From positions 5,129,501 to 5,193,500 of the forward strand of contig NZ_JACHIW010000001.1 in the NCBI RefSeq assembly GCF_014203395.1: 64,000 nt of DNA, written 5' to 3'. The notes below the pieces were generated by a model that did no database searches, was not told where the DNA came from, and saw only the letters and a program-made list of their open reading frames with translations. This document shows positions 8,394 through 16,474 of this stretch, one piece after another; position 1 is the stretch's first letter; every line of letters begins with the position of its first letter. Made by a program: the position numbers and the translations under genes. The DNA is from Saccharopolyspora phatthalungensis (GTDB taxonomy: Bacteria; Actinomycetota; Actinomycetes; Mycobacteriales; Pseudonocardiaceae).

Positions 8394-9470
8394 GTGAACG
8401 CACTGGCGACCACCTACGGCGGCTGGACGCGATCCGAAAGGCTTCGCCTCGGCGGCATCATCGGCGCCATCGTCGCGCTGCACATCGTCGGCTGGACCCT
8501 GTACCTGTGGCAATCGGGTGGCGTTGGCGCGGCGACCGGTTTCGCCGGGGCCGGCACGCTGGCCTACGTGCTCGGCATGCGGCACGCCTTCGACGCGGAC
8601 CATATCGCGGCCATCGACGACACGACCCGCCTCATGCTGCTGCGCGGCAAACGGCCCGCCGGGGTCGGCTTCTTCTTCGCTTTGGGCCACAGTTCGGTTG
8701 TCTTGATGTTGGCCGTCATCACCGCGGTGGCTTCCTCGCAGCTCACCGGAGCCGGTCTCGAGGAAATCCGGTCGGTGGGGGGCGTGGTGTCGGTCTTCGT
8801 CGCCATCGCGTTCCTCCTGCTCGTCGCCGTGCTGAACATCGCCGTGCTACGTGGCCTTATCGGGCTGTGGCGGCAGTACCGCGCGAGGACGCTCAACAAG
8901 GACGACATCGACGTACTGCTCCTCAACCGCGGGCTCATGAACCGCATTTTCGGCGCCCGGGCCCGGATGCTCACCCGGTCTTCCTGGCACATGGCTCCGG
9001 TCGGCTTCCTCTTCGGCCTCGGACTCGAAACCGCGAGCGAGGTCACCCTGCTGACGCTCTCCGCCTCGACCGCATCGGAAGGCCACCTGCCATTCCTCGC
9101 GGTTCTCTCCCTGCCCCTGCTTTTCGCCGCCGGGATGTCGATGTTGGACACCGCGGACAGCCTGCTCATGACTCGCGCCTACTCCTGGGCGCACCGCAGT
9201 CCGGGCCGCCGGCTGTACTACAACGTCGCCACCACAGGTGTCACGGTCGTCATCGGGCTGTTCGTCGCGTCCGTCTATCTGGCCGGCGTGGTGGCCGAGC
9301 ACCTGCACGTGGGATGGCTCGACGAATACGCCTCGCTCGCCGATCAGTTCGAATTCCTCGGTTACATCATCGTCGCGGTGTTCGGCGTCGCGTGGCTCGC
9401 AGCGGTGCTCCTGTGGAAGTTCCGGTACGGACGCCACGACGAAGAAGGGTCGCATGGAATCGATCGGTGA
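8394..9470 (+). CDS. nhlF: Nickel/cobalt permease (NiCoT family, NhlF-like)
   Basis: A 358-residue membrane protein of the HoxN/NixA/NhlF family. The metal-selectivity signature HAFDADHIAAIDD lies in helix II, and the family motifs FGLGLETASEVTLL and LFAAGMSMLDTADSLLM follow. GTG 8394 is chosen because GAGAGGAG sits 5 bases upstream; an in-frame GTG at 8364 overlaps the previous stop. NhlF of Rhodococcus is the cobalt importer encoded with low-molecular-mass nitrile hydratase, so its presence in the same operon as a VCTLCSC alpha subunit strongly supports cobalt uptake for this enzyme. It is the last gene of the block. Confidence 0.9.
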   Translation: MNALATTYGGWTRSERLRLGGIIGAIVALHIVGWTLYLWQSGGVGAATGFAGAGTLAYVLGMRHAFDADHIAAIDDTTRLMLLRGKRPAGVGFFFALGHSSVVLMLAVITAVASSQLTGAGLEEIRSVGGVVSVFVAIAFLLLVAVLNIAVLRGLIGLWRQYRARTLNKDDIDVLLLNRGLMNRIFGARARMLTRSSWHMAPVGFLFGLGLETASEVTLLTLSASTASEGHLPFLAVLSLPLLFAAGMSMLDTADSLLMTRAYSWAHRSPGRRLYYNVATTGVTVVIGLFVASVYLAGVVAEHLHVGWLDEYASLADQFEFLGYIIVAVFGVAWLAAVLLWKFRYGRHDEEGSHGIDR

Positions 9471-9869
9471 GATCTCTCAAGTGCGGTCGCGGTGACCGAT
9501 CTGGACGCCAGTACCCGGTGGTATTCGAAGGTGGACCACTCCGGTGATCTTGGAGGCCGTCTGATCTGGGATTGTTATGCCCAACGAGGCTGGCCGCGGA
9601 AGCGGCCTGGCCGGCTCACCTCTGCACATCGAGTTCGACGTGGTGCACGGCGGTGGGCCGGACCACTCGATGCGGTCGCTTGGCTCCACGTTGCGCATTG
9701 ACCCCGGCACGGGTGTCGATGCGCCACCCAGTGGTGACCATGTCGCGCGCCTCGTGCGACACGACACCTACAGGCGAACCTTGGATGCGTTGGTTTACCG
9801 TAGTAGGAGCGAACTCGGTCGGGCAGCTTCTGCAGGCGGTGGAGGAAGGAGCGCACCGCTTGTTACAGC
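9471..9869. other. Gene-free stretch with relics
   Basis: No intact gene is visible in these 400 bases. At 9480-9533 (+) a short reading (SAVAVTDLDASTRWYSKV) looks like the first beta-alpha unit of a VOC/glyoxalase-family protein, then loses similarity. Bases 9773-9869 (-) encode the tail of an IS630-type transposase, described separately. The rest has no recognisable coding or RNA signal. Confidence 0.4.
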
Positions 9870-9875
9870 TCGGTT
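9773..9875 (-). pseudogene. IS630-family transposase relic, C-terminal end
   Basis: On the minus strand this encodes QAVRSFLHRLQKLPDRVRSYY, the conserved C-terminal helix of IS630 transposases, preceded by an in-frame TAA. It is the downstream part of the same gene whose middle lies at 13104-13295. The IS21 element separates the two, and deleting it plus one TCGGTT copy joins them in the same frame. Confidence 0.68.
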
Positions 9876-10065
9876 TGTTTATGCCGGGTAGTTCCGGCCC
9901 CGGTTGTCCGGTGAGTTCTGGCCCCGGCTGAGTTCGTCCGGTGGGTTTTGGCCCCACCGTGTCCGATGTGGACACGCCCACGATGGTGTGAAGGACCGGT
10001 CTTCCCCCGTTGGTACGGGCAACGATGTGCGCCTTGAATCCAAGCGGTCGTGTCGGAGGCCGGAG

Positions 10066-11772
10066 TTGTCGTTGTCGCGCGTTGAGTTGTTCGCACGCAT
10101 ACGCCGTGATCGGCGGTTGGAGCCGGACCTGTCGGTCCGGGCGTTGGCCGAGCGGTATGGGGTGCACCGCCGGACGGTGCGGGAAGCGCTGGAGTCTGCG
10201 GTGCCCAAGGAACGGAAGAAGCCGCCGCCGCGCCGCTCGGTGCTGGAGCCGGCTTATGGGTTGATCGACGAGATGCTGCGCGCGGATCTGTCGGCGCCGC
10301 GCAAGCAGAAGCACACGACCGCGCGGATCTACCAGCGGCTGATCACAGAGCATGGGTTCACCGCAGCGGGCCGGACCGTGGTCTACGAGTACGTCGCCCG
10401 GCGGCGGCCGGAGCTGGTGGCCGAGCTGCGCGAGGAACAGCGGCACCTGCAGGGCATGGTGCCCCAGCAGCATCAGCCCGGCGAGGAAGCCGAGGTCGAC
10501 TTCGCCGACGTGTGGGTCCGCGTCGCGGGCACGGTGCTGAAGTGTCACCTGTTCACGCTGCGGCTCAGTTTCAGCGGTCGCGCGGTGCACCGCGTGTTCC
10601 TGTCCGAAGGGCAGGAGGCGTTCATGGAAGGCCACGTCGAGGCGTTCCGGGCGCTGGGCGGGATCCCGACCCGCCACATCCGCTACGACAACCTGCGACC
10701 CGCGGTCCAGCGGGTCTGCTTCGGCCGCTCTCGCGTCGAGTCCCAGAACTGGGTCAAATTCCGTTCACACTTCGGTTTCGATGCCTTCTACTGCATCCCG
10801 GGCAAAGACGGCGCGCACGAAAAAGGCGGCGTCGAGCAGGAAGGCGGCCGGTTCCGCCGCACGCATCTGGTCCCGGTCCCGGAGGTCGCCAGCCTGACCG
10901 AGCTGAATGAGAAGATCGCCGCGATCGACCTGGCCGAGGACGAGCGGATCCTGCACGGACAACGGGTCAGCATCGGGTTCAACTTCGCCCACGAGGCCGA
11001 GCTGCTCGCGCCGGTCCCGTTCGAGGAGTTCGACACCGGCAGCACGCTGACCCCGAAGGTCGGCCGGGATTCGCGGATCACCGTGCGGCAGTCGCAGTAC
11101 TCGGTGCCGGCGCGGTTCATCGGCCGGAAAGTGCGAGTCTCGTTGCGCGCCAACGAGGTGCTGGTGTTCGACCGCACCACGATCATCGCCCGGCACGTCC
11201 GGCTCACCCGCCGCGGCGAGTCGCATGACGAGCTGGATCACTACCTGGAGATCCTGCTCGGCAAGCCCGGCGCGCTGGCGGGGTCCACCGCGCTGGCCAC
11301 CGCCCGCGCCGAGGGCACCTTCACCTCGGCGCACGAGGCGTTCTGGTCGGCCGCTCGCGCCGCGCACGGCAACGGCGACGGGACCCGTGCGCTGATCGAG
11401 GTCCTGCTGCTGCACCGCCGCCTGCCCGCCGAGGCGGTGATCACCGGCATCACCACCGCGCTGGACGCCGGGTCGACCAGCCCGGAGCTGGTCGCGATCG
11501 AAGCCCGCAAGGCCGCCGCCAGCACCGCCCGCGACCAGCCGCTGCTCGACGATGCCGACCTGTCCGACCTCGGCATCGACACCACGGTGATCCCGAAGAT
11601 CATCGACGACACCCCTGATCCCCGCGAGCACGCCCCACCCACGCCGGTGAGCACCGCTGCACCGGTGATCTCCCTGCGTTCGCGCCGGGAACTGCCCGCG
11701 ACCTCGACCCCGCTGCCCTCGGTGGCGATCTACGACCAGCTGCTTCGCCGCACGAAAGGCACCTCCGCATGA
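10066..11772 (+). CDS. istA: IS21 transposase IstA
   Basis: A 568-residue DDE transposase. It begins with a helix-turn-helix (LSVRALAERYGVHRRTVREA) and has the catalytic acidic residues in AEVDFADVWV, RYDNLRPAV and AHEKGGVEQEGG, then a beta-barrel-like C-terminal part (YSVPARFIGRKVRV). Start TTG 10066 is preferred because GGAGG lies 6 bases upstream and the protein then begins MSLSRVELFARIRRD, as in relatives; the frame is open back to 9904. The stop overlaps the istB start (ATGA). It cuts and joins element ends together with IstB. Confidence 0.92.
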   Translation: MSLSRVELFARIRRDRRLEPDLSVRALAERYGVHRRTVREALESAVPKERKKPPPRRSVLEPAYGLIDEMLRADLSAPRKQKHTTARIYQRLITEHGFTAAGRTVVYEYVARRRPELVAELREEQRHLQGMVPQQHQPGEEAEVDFADVWVRVAGTVLKCHLFTLRLSFSGRAVHRVFLSEGQEAFMEGHVEAFRALGGIPTRHIRYDNLRPAVQRVCFGRSRVESQNWVKFRSHFGFDAFYCIPGKDGAHEKGGVEQEGGRFRRTHLVPVPEVASLTELNEKIAAIDLAEDERILHGQRVSIGFNFAHEAELLAPVPFEEFDTGSTLTPKVGRDSRITVRQSQYSVPARFIGRKVRVSLRANEVLVFDRTTIIARHVRLTRRGESHDELDHYLEILLGKPGALAGSTALATARAEGTFTSAHEAFWSAARAAHGNGDGTRALIEVLLLHRRLPAEAVITGITTALDAGSTSPELVAIEARKAAASTARDQPLLDDADLSDLGIDTTVIPKIIDDTPDPREHAPPTPVSTAAPVISLRSRRELPATSTPLPSVAIYDQLLRRTKGTSA

Positions 11773-12590
11773 CCGCCACCCTGCCCGCGCCCACCACCTC
11801 TGCCACCGCGGCGACCGTTCCGGCCGTCGCGCCCGGCGTCGACAGCATGGACGCCCTGATCGACCAGGCCTGCCGCACGCTGCGGTTGCCCACCATCGGC
11901 TCCCGGTTCGAGGAACTCGCCGCCGCGGCATTGCGGGAACAGGCGTCCTACAAGGCGTTCCTGCTCACCCTGCTCGACGCCGAATGCGAGCACCGCGACG
12001 AACGCCGCAAGATCCGCCGCGTCCGCGAGGCGAACTTCCCCCGCTCGAAGCGGCTCGACGACTTCGACTTCGCCGCCAACCCGAACGTCGTTCCCGAGGT
12101 CATCAACACCCTCACCACCCCAGGCTGGGTCAACGCCGGGCAGCCGCTCTGCCTGATCGGCCAGTCCGGCACCGGCAAGTCGCATCTGCTGATCGGCATC
12201 GGCACCGCGATCGCCGAATCCGGGCTGAAAGTCCGCTACACCACGACAGCGAACCTGGTCAACGAGCTCGCCGAGGCCGCCGACGACCGGCAGCTGACCC
12301 GCGTGCTCAACCGCTACAGCAAGGTCGACCTGCTCTGCTTGGACGAATTCGGCTACCTCGACCTGGACAAGGCCGGCGCGAAGCTGCTGTTCCAGGTCTT
12401 CACCGACCGAGAGGAACGCAGCGCGATCGCCATCGCCTCCAACGCCCCGTTCTCCGAATGGGACCAGACCTTCACCGACAAACGGCTCTGCTCCGCGATC
12501 GTCGATCGGCTCACCTTCAACGGCAACATCATCGAGACCGGCGCCGAGTCCTACCGGCTGCGCGCCACCCAGCAACGCCCGCGCGGCTGA
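11769..12590 (+). CDS. istB: IS21 helper ATPase IstB
   Basis: A 273-residue AAA+ ATPase of the IstB/DnaC type, which loads on DNA and directs IstA to target sites. The Walker A motif GQSGTGKSHL and Walker B motif DLLCLDEFGYL are intact, followed by sensor-like residues in AIASNAPFSEW. The N-terminal stretch has the usual AAALREQASYKAFLLTLLD helix. Translation is coupled to istA by the ATGA overlap at 11769. Nothing suggests decay. Confidence 0.93.
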   Translation: MTATLPAPTTSATAATVPAVAPGVDSMDALIDQACRTLRLPTIGSRFEELAAAALREQASYKAFLLTLLDAECEHRDERRKIRRVREANFPRSKRLDDFDFAANPNVVPEVINTLTTPGWVNAGQPLCLIGQSGTGKSHLLIGIGTAIAESGLKVRYTTTANLVNELAEAADDRQLTRVLNRYSKVDLLCLDEFGYLDLDKAGAKLLFQVFTDREERSAIAIASNAPFSEWDQTFTDKRLCSAIVDRLTFNGNIIETGAESYRLRATQQRPRG

Positions 12591-12597
12591 CCCGCTG

Positions 12598-12846
12598 ATG
12601 CCGCAACTCTGGATCGGCGACGAACCACCCGACGACCTGTCCGTCGCTGACCCGGCCGAGGGGCCGAGCCGGTCGCACCTGCTCGAGCTCCTCGGCGTCT
12701 GCGCGGACTTCCTCGGCACCGCCAGCCCCGCGGTGCACCACGAGCTGCGCGTGTTCCTCATCGCCCGCGGAGATCACGCCATCGCCGGGCTGCCCGCGTT
12801 CCTCGACCAGCTGGCCCTCACCGCCGCCGCTCAGCCAAGGCCCTAA
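12598..12846 (+). CDS. Small third ORF of the IS21 element, function unknown
   Basis: An 82-residue ORF starting 7 bases after istB and lying inside the element. It is acidic and helical (SRSHLLELLGVCADFLGT, FLDQLALTAAAQ) with no recognisable motif. Position and direction suggest it is part of the IS transcript. It may be a conserved passenger of actinobacterial IS21 elements or a non-coding remnant. Confidence 0.45.
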   Translation: MPQLWIGDEPPDDLSVADPAEGPSRSHLLELLGVCADFLGTASPAVHHELRVFLIARGDHAIAGLPAFLDQLALTAAAQPRP

Positions 12847-13103
12847 ACGAAAAAGGGCCGACTGCTCACGGATCCAGCCTTGTCGGAGGCGGAGCCATGA
12901 ACACCCGGCGAGCAGAACGCTAGCTCTCCACCCCGTTCACCGGAGCGCACACCACTCGGCACCCGCGAAGTTTCACCCATCCAGGGGCGGGGCCAAAACT
13001 CGCCGGACACCGTCAGCCCCCGGCGGCCCAGCCCGCCGGACACACCCGGCACCGGAGCCTGAACAACCCGGACCAACGGGTCCAGAAAACACCGGCAAAA
13101 ACA

Positions 13104-13295
13104 TCGGTTCGGGATTTCGGGGCTGTGTCGGTGGACACGGTCCGTTTGAGGTCGGCGTTGAGGATTTCGTCCGGGTTGAGTTCGGGGCTGTATCCGGGCA
13201 GGAAGTGCATCTCAATCGCCTCGGCGTGCTTGTCGATCCTCTGCCGGACGGTCTTGCGGCGGTGGAGGGGGTAACCGTCGACGATCGCGCGCCCC
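13104..13295 (-). pseudogene. IS630-family transposase relic, central part
   Basis: The minus strand reads RAIVDGYPLHRRKTVRQRI, then HFLPGYSPELNPDEILNADL and KRTVSTDTAPKSRT, the final catalytic region (D..E) of IS630/DDE_3 transposases. The reading stops at the IS21 right border, and the N-terminal half is absent beyond about 13295, where an unrelated plus-strand fragment begins. The gene was therefore already truncated, then split by IS21. Confidence 0.8.
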
Positions 13296-13297
13296 TC

Positions 13298-13360
13298 ATG
13301 TTCGACGTGATCATTGCCGGGTGCGGGCCGACTCGCGCGATGCTGGCCGCCGAACTGCGG
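13298..13360 (+). pseudogene. FAD-dependent monooxygenase N-terminal fragment
   Basis: From ATG 13298 the sequence reads MFDVIIAGCGPTRAMLAAEL, close to the dinucleotide-binding start of aromatic-ring hydroxylases (usual GGGPTG; here GCGPTR). Similarity fades after about 20 residues and no gene of useful length follows. It abuts the IS630 relic, so it is probably a cut-off gene end. Confidence 0.4.
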
Positions 13361-13577
13361 TTCCCCGCCTCATGGCCGATCGATATCGGACGCCGGGGTA
13401 CCGACATCGATCGGCACCCCACCGACCGGGCGAGCCCTGCGCCTGCGTCCGCCGGACACGTTGCGGCGCGGATCTCGGGCCACCGTAGGCAAGCCGGGGC
13501 AGCCGATCGGCGCATGCGGAGCAGGCGACCGGATTTCCCTTGATTGCGTAGTCAGAGTGGTTGATTAGGAGGTAGTG

Positions 13578-13736
13578 ATGCAGTCGCAGAGCACTGCACC
13601 TGCGAGCGACCGGCCGCAGAACGGTGCGCACGGGTACGAGCGGCCGACAATCGTCGCGACGTTCGCCAAGAGCGACCTTGCCGACGAGTTGCCCGAGGAC
13701 CTGACACCGCACGTGCACGCGACGCAGAACAGCTGA
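13578..13736 (+). CDS. Small 52-residue peptide, possible RiPP-like precursor
   Basis: A short ORF with a very good ribosome site (AGGAGG, 4 bases before ATG 13578). The peptide begins polar and Ser/Gln/Pro rich, then has YERPTIVATFAKSDL and an acidic segment ending HVHATQNS. The Y..P.I....F spacing faintly recalls lasso-peptide leaders (Y..P.L...G.F), but the Gly is missing, the spacing is two residues short, and no maturation genes are nearby. I do not recognise it; it could also be an orphan small protein. It converges with the DivIVA-like gene. Confidence 0.45.
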   Translation: MQSQSTAPASDRPQNGAHGYERPTIVATFAKSDLADELPEDLTPHVHATQNS

Positions 13737-13749
13737 CAGGCAGCGGTTT

Positions 13750-13775
13750 CGAGTGTGAGCAGTGATCACAGCTCG
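13750..13775. terminator. Possible convergent terminator hairpin
   Basis: CGAGTGTGA and TCACAGCTCG can pair with one bulged base across a 7-base loop, between the end of the small peptide gene (+) and the end of the DivIVA-like gene (-). There is no U tract on either side, so this is tentative. Confidence 0.3.
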
Positions 13776-14689
13776 GACAGGAGGGCGCAGCCAGTCAGCG
13801 CGGCATCGGCCTCCGAATCCTGTGCTGGTCGACTGGAGTACTGAGCCCTGGTGTCCCGTTCGTGCGCTCGCGGGCTCGGCAAGGACGGAGCGAGTTGTGG
13901 TTGCGGTTCCTCGGCGTCCAGACTGGTCAGGATCTCGGTCACGAGACGCTGGGCCTCGCTGAGTTGATCACGGACCGCGTCCCGGACCCGACGCAGCCGG
14001 TCCACCTCGTCGCGCAGTGCTCCGATGTGGCCTTCGAACTCGGTGTCGGCGTTGGTGCGACGCTGCGTGAGTTCGGCTTCCAGCTCGGCTCGGCGCGCGG
14101 ACATCGCCAGGTCGAAATCGGTCTGCGCCTGCTCGCGCAGTTGGGCGGCACGCTGGTCGAGCATGTCGCGACGCTGGTGGGCCTCGCGTGTCATGCGGTC
14201 GATGTCGGCGCGTGCCCGCGTGATCAGGTCGGTGTGCTCGGCTTCCAGCTCGCGACGCCGCTGGTCGAGTTCGGTGAGTAACTCGCGGTGGCGTTCGGTC
14301 AGCCGCGCGGCGGTGTGTTCGGCGTGGCGCCAGGTTCGGTCGGCGGCGGCCTGGGCTCGTCGGGTGATGTCGTCGGCTTCGGCCGTGGCTAGCTCGACCA
14401 TGCGTCGTAGCCGCTGCGAGAGCGCGGCGGGGTCGATCGGGGTCCGGCAGAGCCGATCGTTGGTGGCCTGCAACTCGCGGATCATCGCGCGTGCCGCGTC
14501 GAGCTGTCGGGCCAGGTCCTCGGCCTGGCTGAGCGCGGCATCGCGGTCAGCGACCAGCAGTTGGGTGTCGCGTTCGGTAACGTCGACATAGTGCCGCACC
14601 TGATCGCGGTCATAACCGCGCAGCACGGTATCGAAATCGACTGTCAACGGGACGAGATCGCGCGCGGTGGTGGATGCGGTGTCGTGCAT
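13766..14689 (-). CDS. DivIVA-like coiled-coil protein
   Basis: A 307-residue protein with an N-terminal DivIVA-type motif (VDFDTVLRGYDRDQVRHYVD), followed by long heptad-like coiled coil to about residue 250 rich in Glu, Arg, Ala and Gln. The C-terminus is low-complexity (PQPQLAPSLPSPRAHERD). DivIVA/Wag31/Scy-type proteins organise polar growth or septation in actinomycetes; this one lacks other domains. It is transcribed in the same direction as the Hsp18 regulator upstream, with 47 bases between them, and may be co-transcribed. Its link to the heat-shock genes is unknown. Confidence 0.65.
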   Translation of the reverse strand: MHDTASTTARDLVPLTVDFDTVLRGYDRDQVRHYVDVTERDTQLLVADRDAALSQAEDLARQLDAARAMIRELQATNDRLCRTPIDPAALSQRLRRMVELATAEADDITRRAQAAADRTWRHAEHTAARLTERHRELLTELDQRRRELEAEHTDLITRARADIDRMTREAHQRRDMLDQRAAQLREQAQTDFDLAMSARRAELEAELTQRRTNADTEFEGHIGALRDEVDRLRRVRDAVRDQLSEAQRLVTEILTSLDAEEPQPQLAPSLPSPRAHERDTRAQYSSRPAQDSEADAALTGCALLSEL

Positions 14690-14736
14690 GGCGTTCCCGT
14701 GGTGTGCGTCTGCGTGTGTGGCGGGTTGGCGGCCGG

Positions 14737-15375
14737 TCAGTCGTGCCCGGCCGGATGGCGGTTGTGGACGGTGGTGCGGCGGCGCTGGTCGGCGTCGGCG
14801 GTCACGGTGGTGATCCGGTCGGCCAGCGCGGGATGCTCGTCGGCTAGGTGCGCGCGCAGGTCGGTCAGCGGGCCGAGCAAGCTGGCGGGGTCATTGCCGG
14901 CCAGTTCGGCGTGGACCCGCTCCGCTTCGCGTTGCCCGGCCGCGCTGAGCCCGCCCACGGCGCTGACCTGGCCGGCGAGCTGGCGTAGCTCGGCGGAGTT
15001 TTGCCGGGCCCAGGCGGTTACCGCGCGGTCACCGGCGCGGCGGTCTCGGGTGGCCTGCACCCGGGCTTCCATGGTCGTCTCGGGGCCGCCGGTGGATTGC
15101 AGGCGCAGGTAGCGGCGTTCGGCGGCCTGCCGGCTGGCCACCCCGAGCGCGGGCGCCAACTGTGCCCAGCTCGCGCCCGCGCGCCGGGCGGCGGCGATCA
15201 GCTCGGGTTCCCACCCGGCCAGCTCGGTCCGCAGCTCGCGCAGCAGGGTCAAGCCGTCCAACACACGTCCGACCCCGTCGTCGTCTGTGCCCACGTCCGT
15301 GTCCTGGCGCGTTCGGATGCGCTCCAGCAGCGCGGTCAGGTGGCGTAGCGCCTCGCTCGGCGAATCCTGGCTCAT
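14737..15375 (-). CDS. Putative Hsp18 transcriptional regulator
   Basis: A 212-residue protein with a central helix-turn-helix-like segment (GASWAQLAPALGVASRQAAE followed by RRYLRL) and helical flanks. It diverges from an hsp18 gene, and similar proteins in that position are annotated as Hsp18 transcriptional regulators in actinomycetes. The 99-base gap to the Hsp18 start contains a near-perfect palindrome (15401-15419) lying in the spacer of the predicted hsp18 promoter, a plausible operator. Whether it represses or activates is not evident. Confidence 0.6.
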   Translation of the reverse strand: MSQDSPSEALRHLTALLERIRTRQDTDVGTDDDGVGRVLDGLTLLRELRTELAGWEPELIAAARRAGASWAQLAPALGVASRQAAERRYLRLQSTGGPETTMEARVQATRDRRAGDRAVTAWARQNSAELRQLAGQVSAVGGLSAAGQREAERVHAELAGNDPASLLGPLTDLRAHLADEHPALADRITTVTADADQRRRTTVHNRHPAGHD

Positions 15376-15399
15376 GTCATCCTTCCGCTGACACTTATA

Positions 15400-15428
15400 T
15401 TGTCATCCGATGGACGACATGATAGAAC
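15400..15428 (+). promoter_or_regulatory. Predicted hsp18 promoter with overlapping palindrome
   Basis: TTGTCA (15400-15405), a 17-base spacer and TAGAAC (15423-15428) fit a vegetative-type promoter 46 bases before ATG 15475. Within it TGTCATCC/GGACGACA (15401-15408, 15412-15419) forms an inverted repeat with one mismatch around GAT. Its position would let a bound regulator block polymerase. Confidence 0.5.
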
Positions 15429-15474
15429 GAGATCGCGTATTGACACCAGACAGCAGCTGACAGGGAGGAAACCG

Positions 15475-15966
15475 ATGTTGATGCGCGCCGAACCAGCGCC
15501 GTGGTTCGACCGGTCCGCGTGGCCGGGCACGTGGTCTCAGCCCGTGCCACTGGCCGTGGACGTGGTCCGCGCCGCTGAGGAGTTCGTGGTCATGGCCGAT
15601 CTGCCCGGGGTGAGCGCGGACGCCGTCGACATCGATGCGACCGCGACCACCCTGACCGTGCGGGCCGAACGCCGGCCACCGCAGTTCGGCGCGGGGGAGC
15701 GGTTGTGCGCGTCCGAACGCCGGTTGGGGGTGGCCGCCCAGCATCTCGTCTTCGACGAACCCGTCGATGTCCAGCGCGTCAACGCTGTCCTGGACGCCGG
15801 TGTGCTGACCATCCGTCTGCCGCTCGCGAACCGGACCACTCGCCGCCGGATCACGATCACCACCACCGGCACCACCACCGCTGGCACCGGCACAGCCGGC
15901 ACCGCAACTGCCGCCCCGGCCACCGCCGCGCCTGCCGGCGAGCGACCCGAGGACGGTGCGGCGTGA
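15475..15966 (+). CDS. hsp18: Small heat-shock protein Hsp18 (Hsp20/alpha-crystallin family)
   Basis: A 163-residue ATP-independent holdase. It begins MLMRAEPAPWFDR like mycobacterial Hsp18, has the alpha-crystallin core (FVVMADLPGVSADAVDID to VLDAGVLTIRLPL), and ends in a Thr/Ala-rich tail (TTTGTTTAGTGTAGT) longer than usual. The start is ATG 15475 with GGGAGG upstream; the frame is open from 15400. The next gene overlaps the stop (GTGA). A second Hsp18 lies at 17821; that copy has a shorter, normal C-terminus. Confidence 0.9.
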   Translation: MLMRAEPAPWFDRSAWPGTWSQPVPLAVDVVRAAEEFVVMADLPGVSADAVDIDATATTLTVRAERRPPQFGAGERLCASERRLGVAAQHLVFDEPVDVQRVNAVLDAGVLTIRLPLANRTTRRRITITTTGTTTAGTGTAGTATAAPATAAPAGERPEDGAA

Positions 15967-16445
15967 CCACCAGCCTCGCTGACCACCCCAGCGAAACCCA
16001 CACCGAAACCCCCGCAGAGTTCACCACAGAGTTCGATGTGGACGTCGAGTTCCGGTTCCACCGGGCGCTGCGCGGCTACCTGGCCGCCACGGCCGGCCAC
16101 CTCGGCGTGGGACTGGAATCGTGCACGGTCGATCTGGACCTACCCACCTCGGCGTATCTCGCGGTGAACCGCAGGCTGCCGGAATTCCCCGATCGGGACC
16201 TGGCCCTGCTCTGGGACGAGGTACACGGCTGGGCCGCCGCGATCGAGACCCACTCCGGCGAAGACCTCATCGTGGTGTCCTATCTGGACACCACGACCGC
16301 CACGCCGCCCCCGCAGCGGGTCGCGCGGTTTCTCCAGGATCTGTGCGCCGGGCGGTCTGGTCTGGGGCGGCCCGATCCTCCGGGGCTGCGGGTGGCCGGC
16401 GATCACGCGGTGCTCGCCCGGGATCTGGATGCCGCCTGCGAGTAG
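15963..16445 (+). CDS. DUF6292-like protein
   Basis: A 160-residue protein starting at GTG 15963 inside the Hsp18 stop, hence probably co-translated. The core contains HRALRGYLAATAGHLGVGLE, LPTSAYLAVNRRLPEFPDRD and LALLWDEVHGWAAAIETHSG, a pattern I associate with the actinobacterial DUF6292 family. No enzymatic motif is visible; the function is unknown. Coupling to Hsp18 suggests a stress-related role. Confidence 0.6.
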   Translation: MTTSLADHPSETHTETPAEFTTEFDVDVEFRFHRALRGYLAATAGHLGVGLESCTVDLDLPTSAYLAVNRRLPEFPDRDLALLWDEVHGWAAAIETHSGEDLIVVSYLDTTTATPPPQRVARFLQDLCAGRSGLGRPDPPGLRVAGDHAVLARDLDAACE

Positions 16446-16474
16446 CTCCGAGCGGAGTGAGACCCGTGCAGGAG

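Larger units (their letters stand above)
9876..13103 (+). mobile_element. Complete IS21-family insertion sequence with 6-bp target duplication
   Basis: The element is bounded by imperfect inverted repeats starting TGTTTATGCCGG on the left and, on the complement of the right end, TGTTTTTGCCGG (19 of 26 positions match). It is flanked by the direct repeat TCGGTT at 9870-9875 and 13104-13109. Subterminal copies of a TGTCCGG..TTTTGGCCCC-like unit lie at 9905-9925, 9935-9955 and, inverted, 12989-13009; the outer pair matches at 19 of 21 positions. Multiple terminal transposase sites and TGT..ACA ends are usual for IS21. It carries istA, istB and a small third ORF, all apparently intact, so it may still be active. 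Confidence 0.9.

Noticed and set aside
9480..9533. Possible VOC/glyoxalase gene start (VTDLDASTRWYSKV)
   Set aside because: Only about 18 residues look like the family and nothing follows in any frame; kept only as a note in the intergenic entry.
13578..13736. Lasso-peptide precursor
   Set aside because: The leader pattern lacks the Gly, the Phe is two residues too close, and no asparagine-synthetase-like or protease gene is present.
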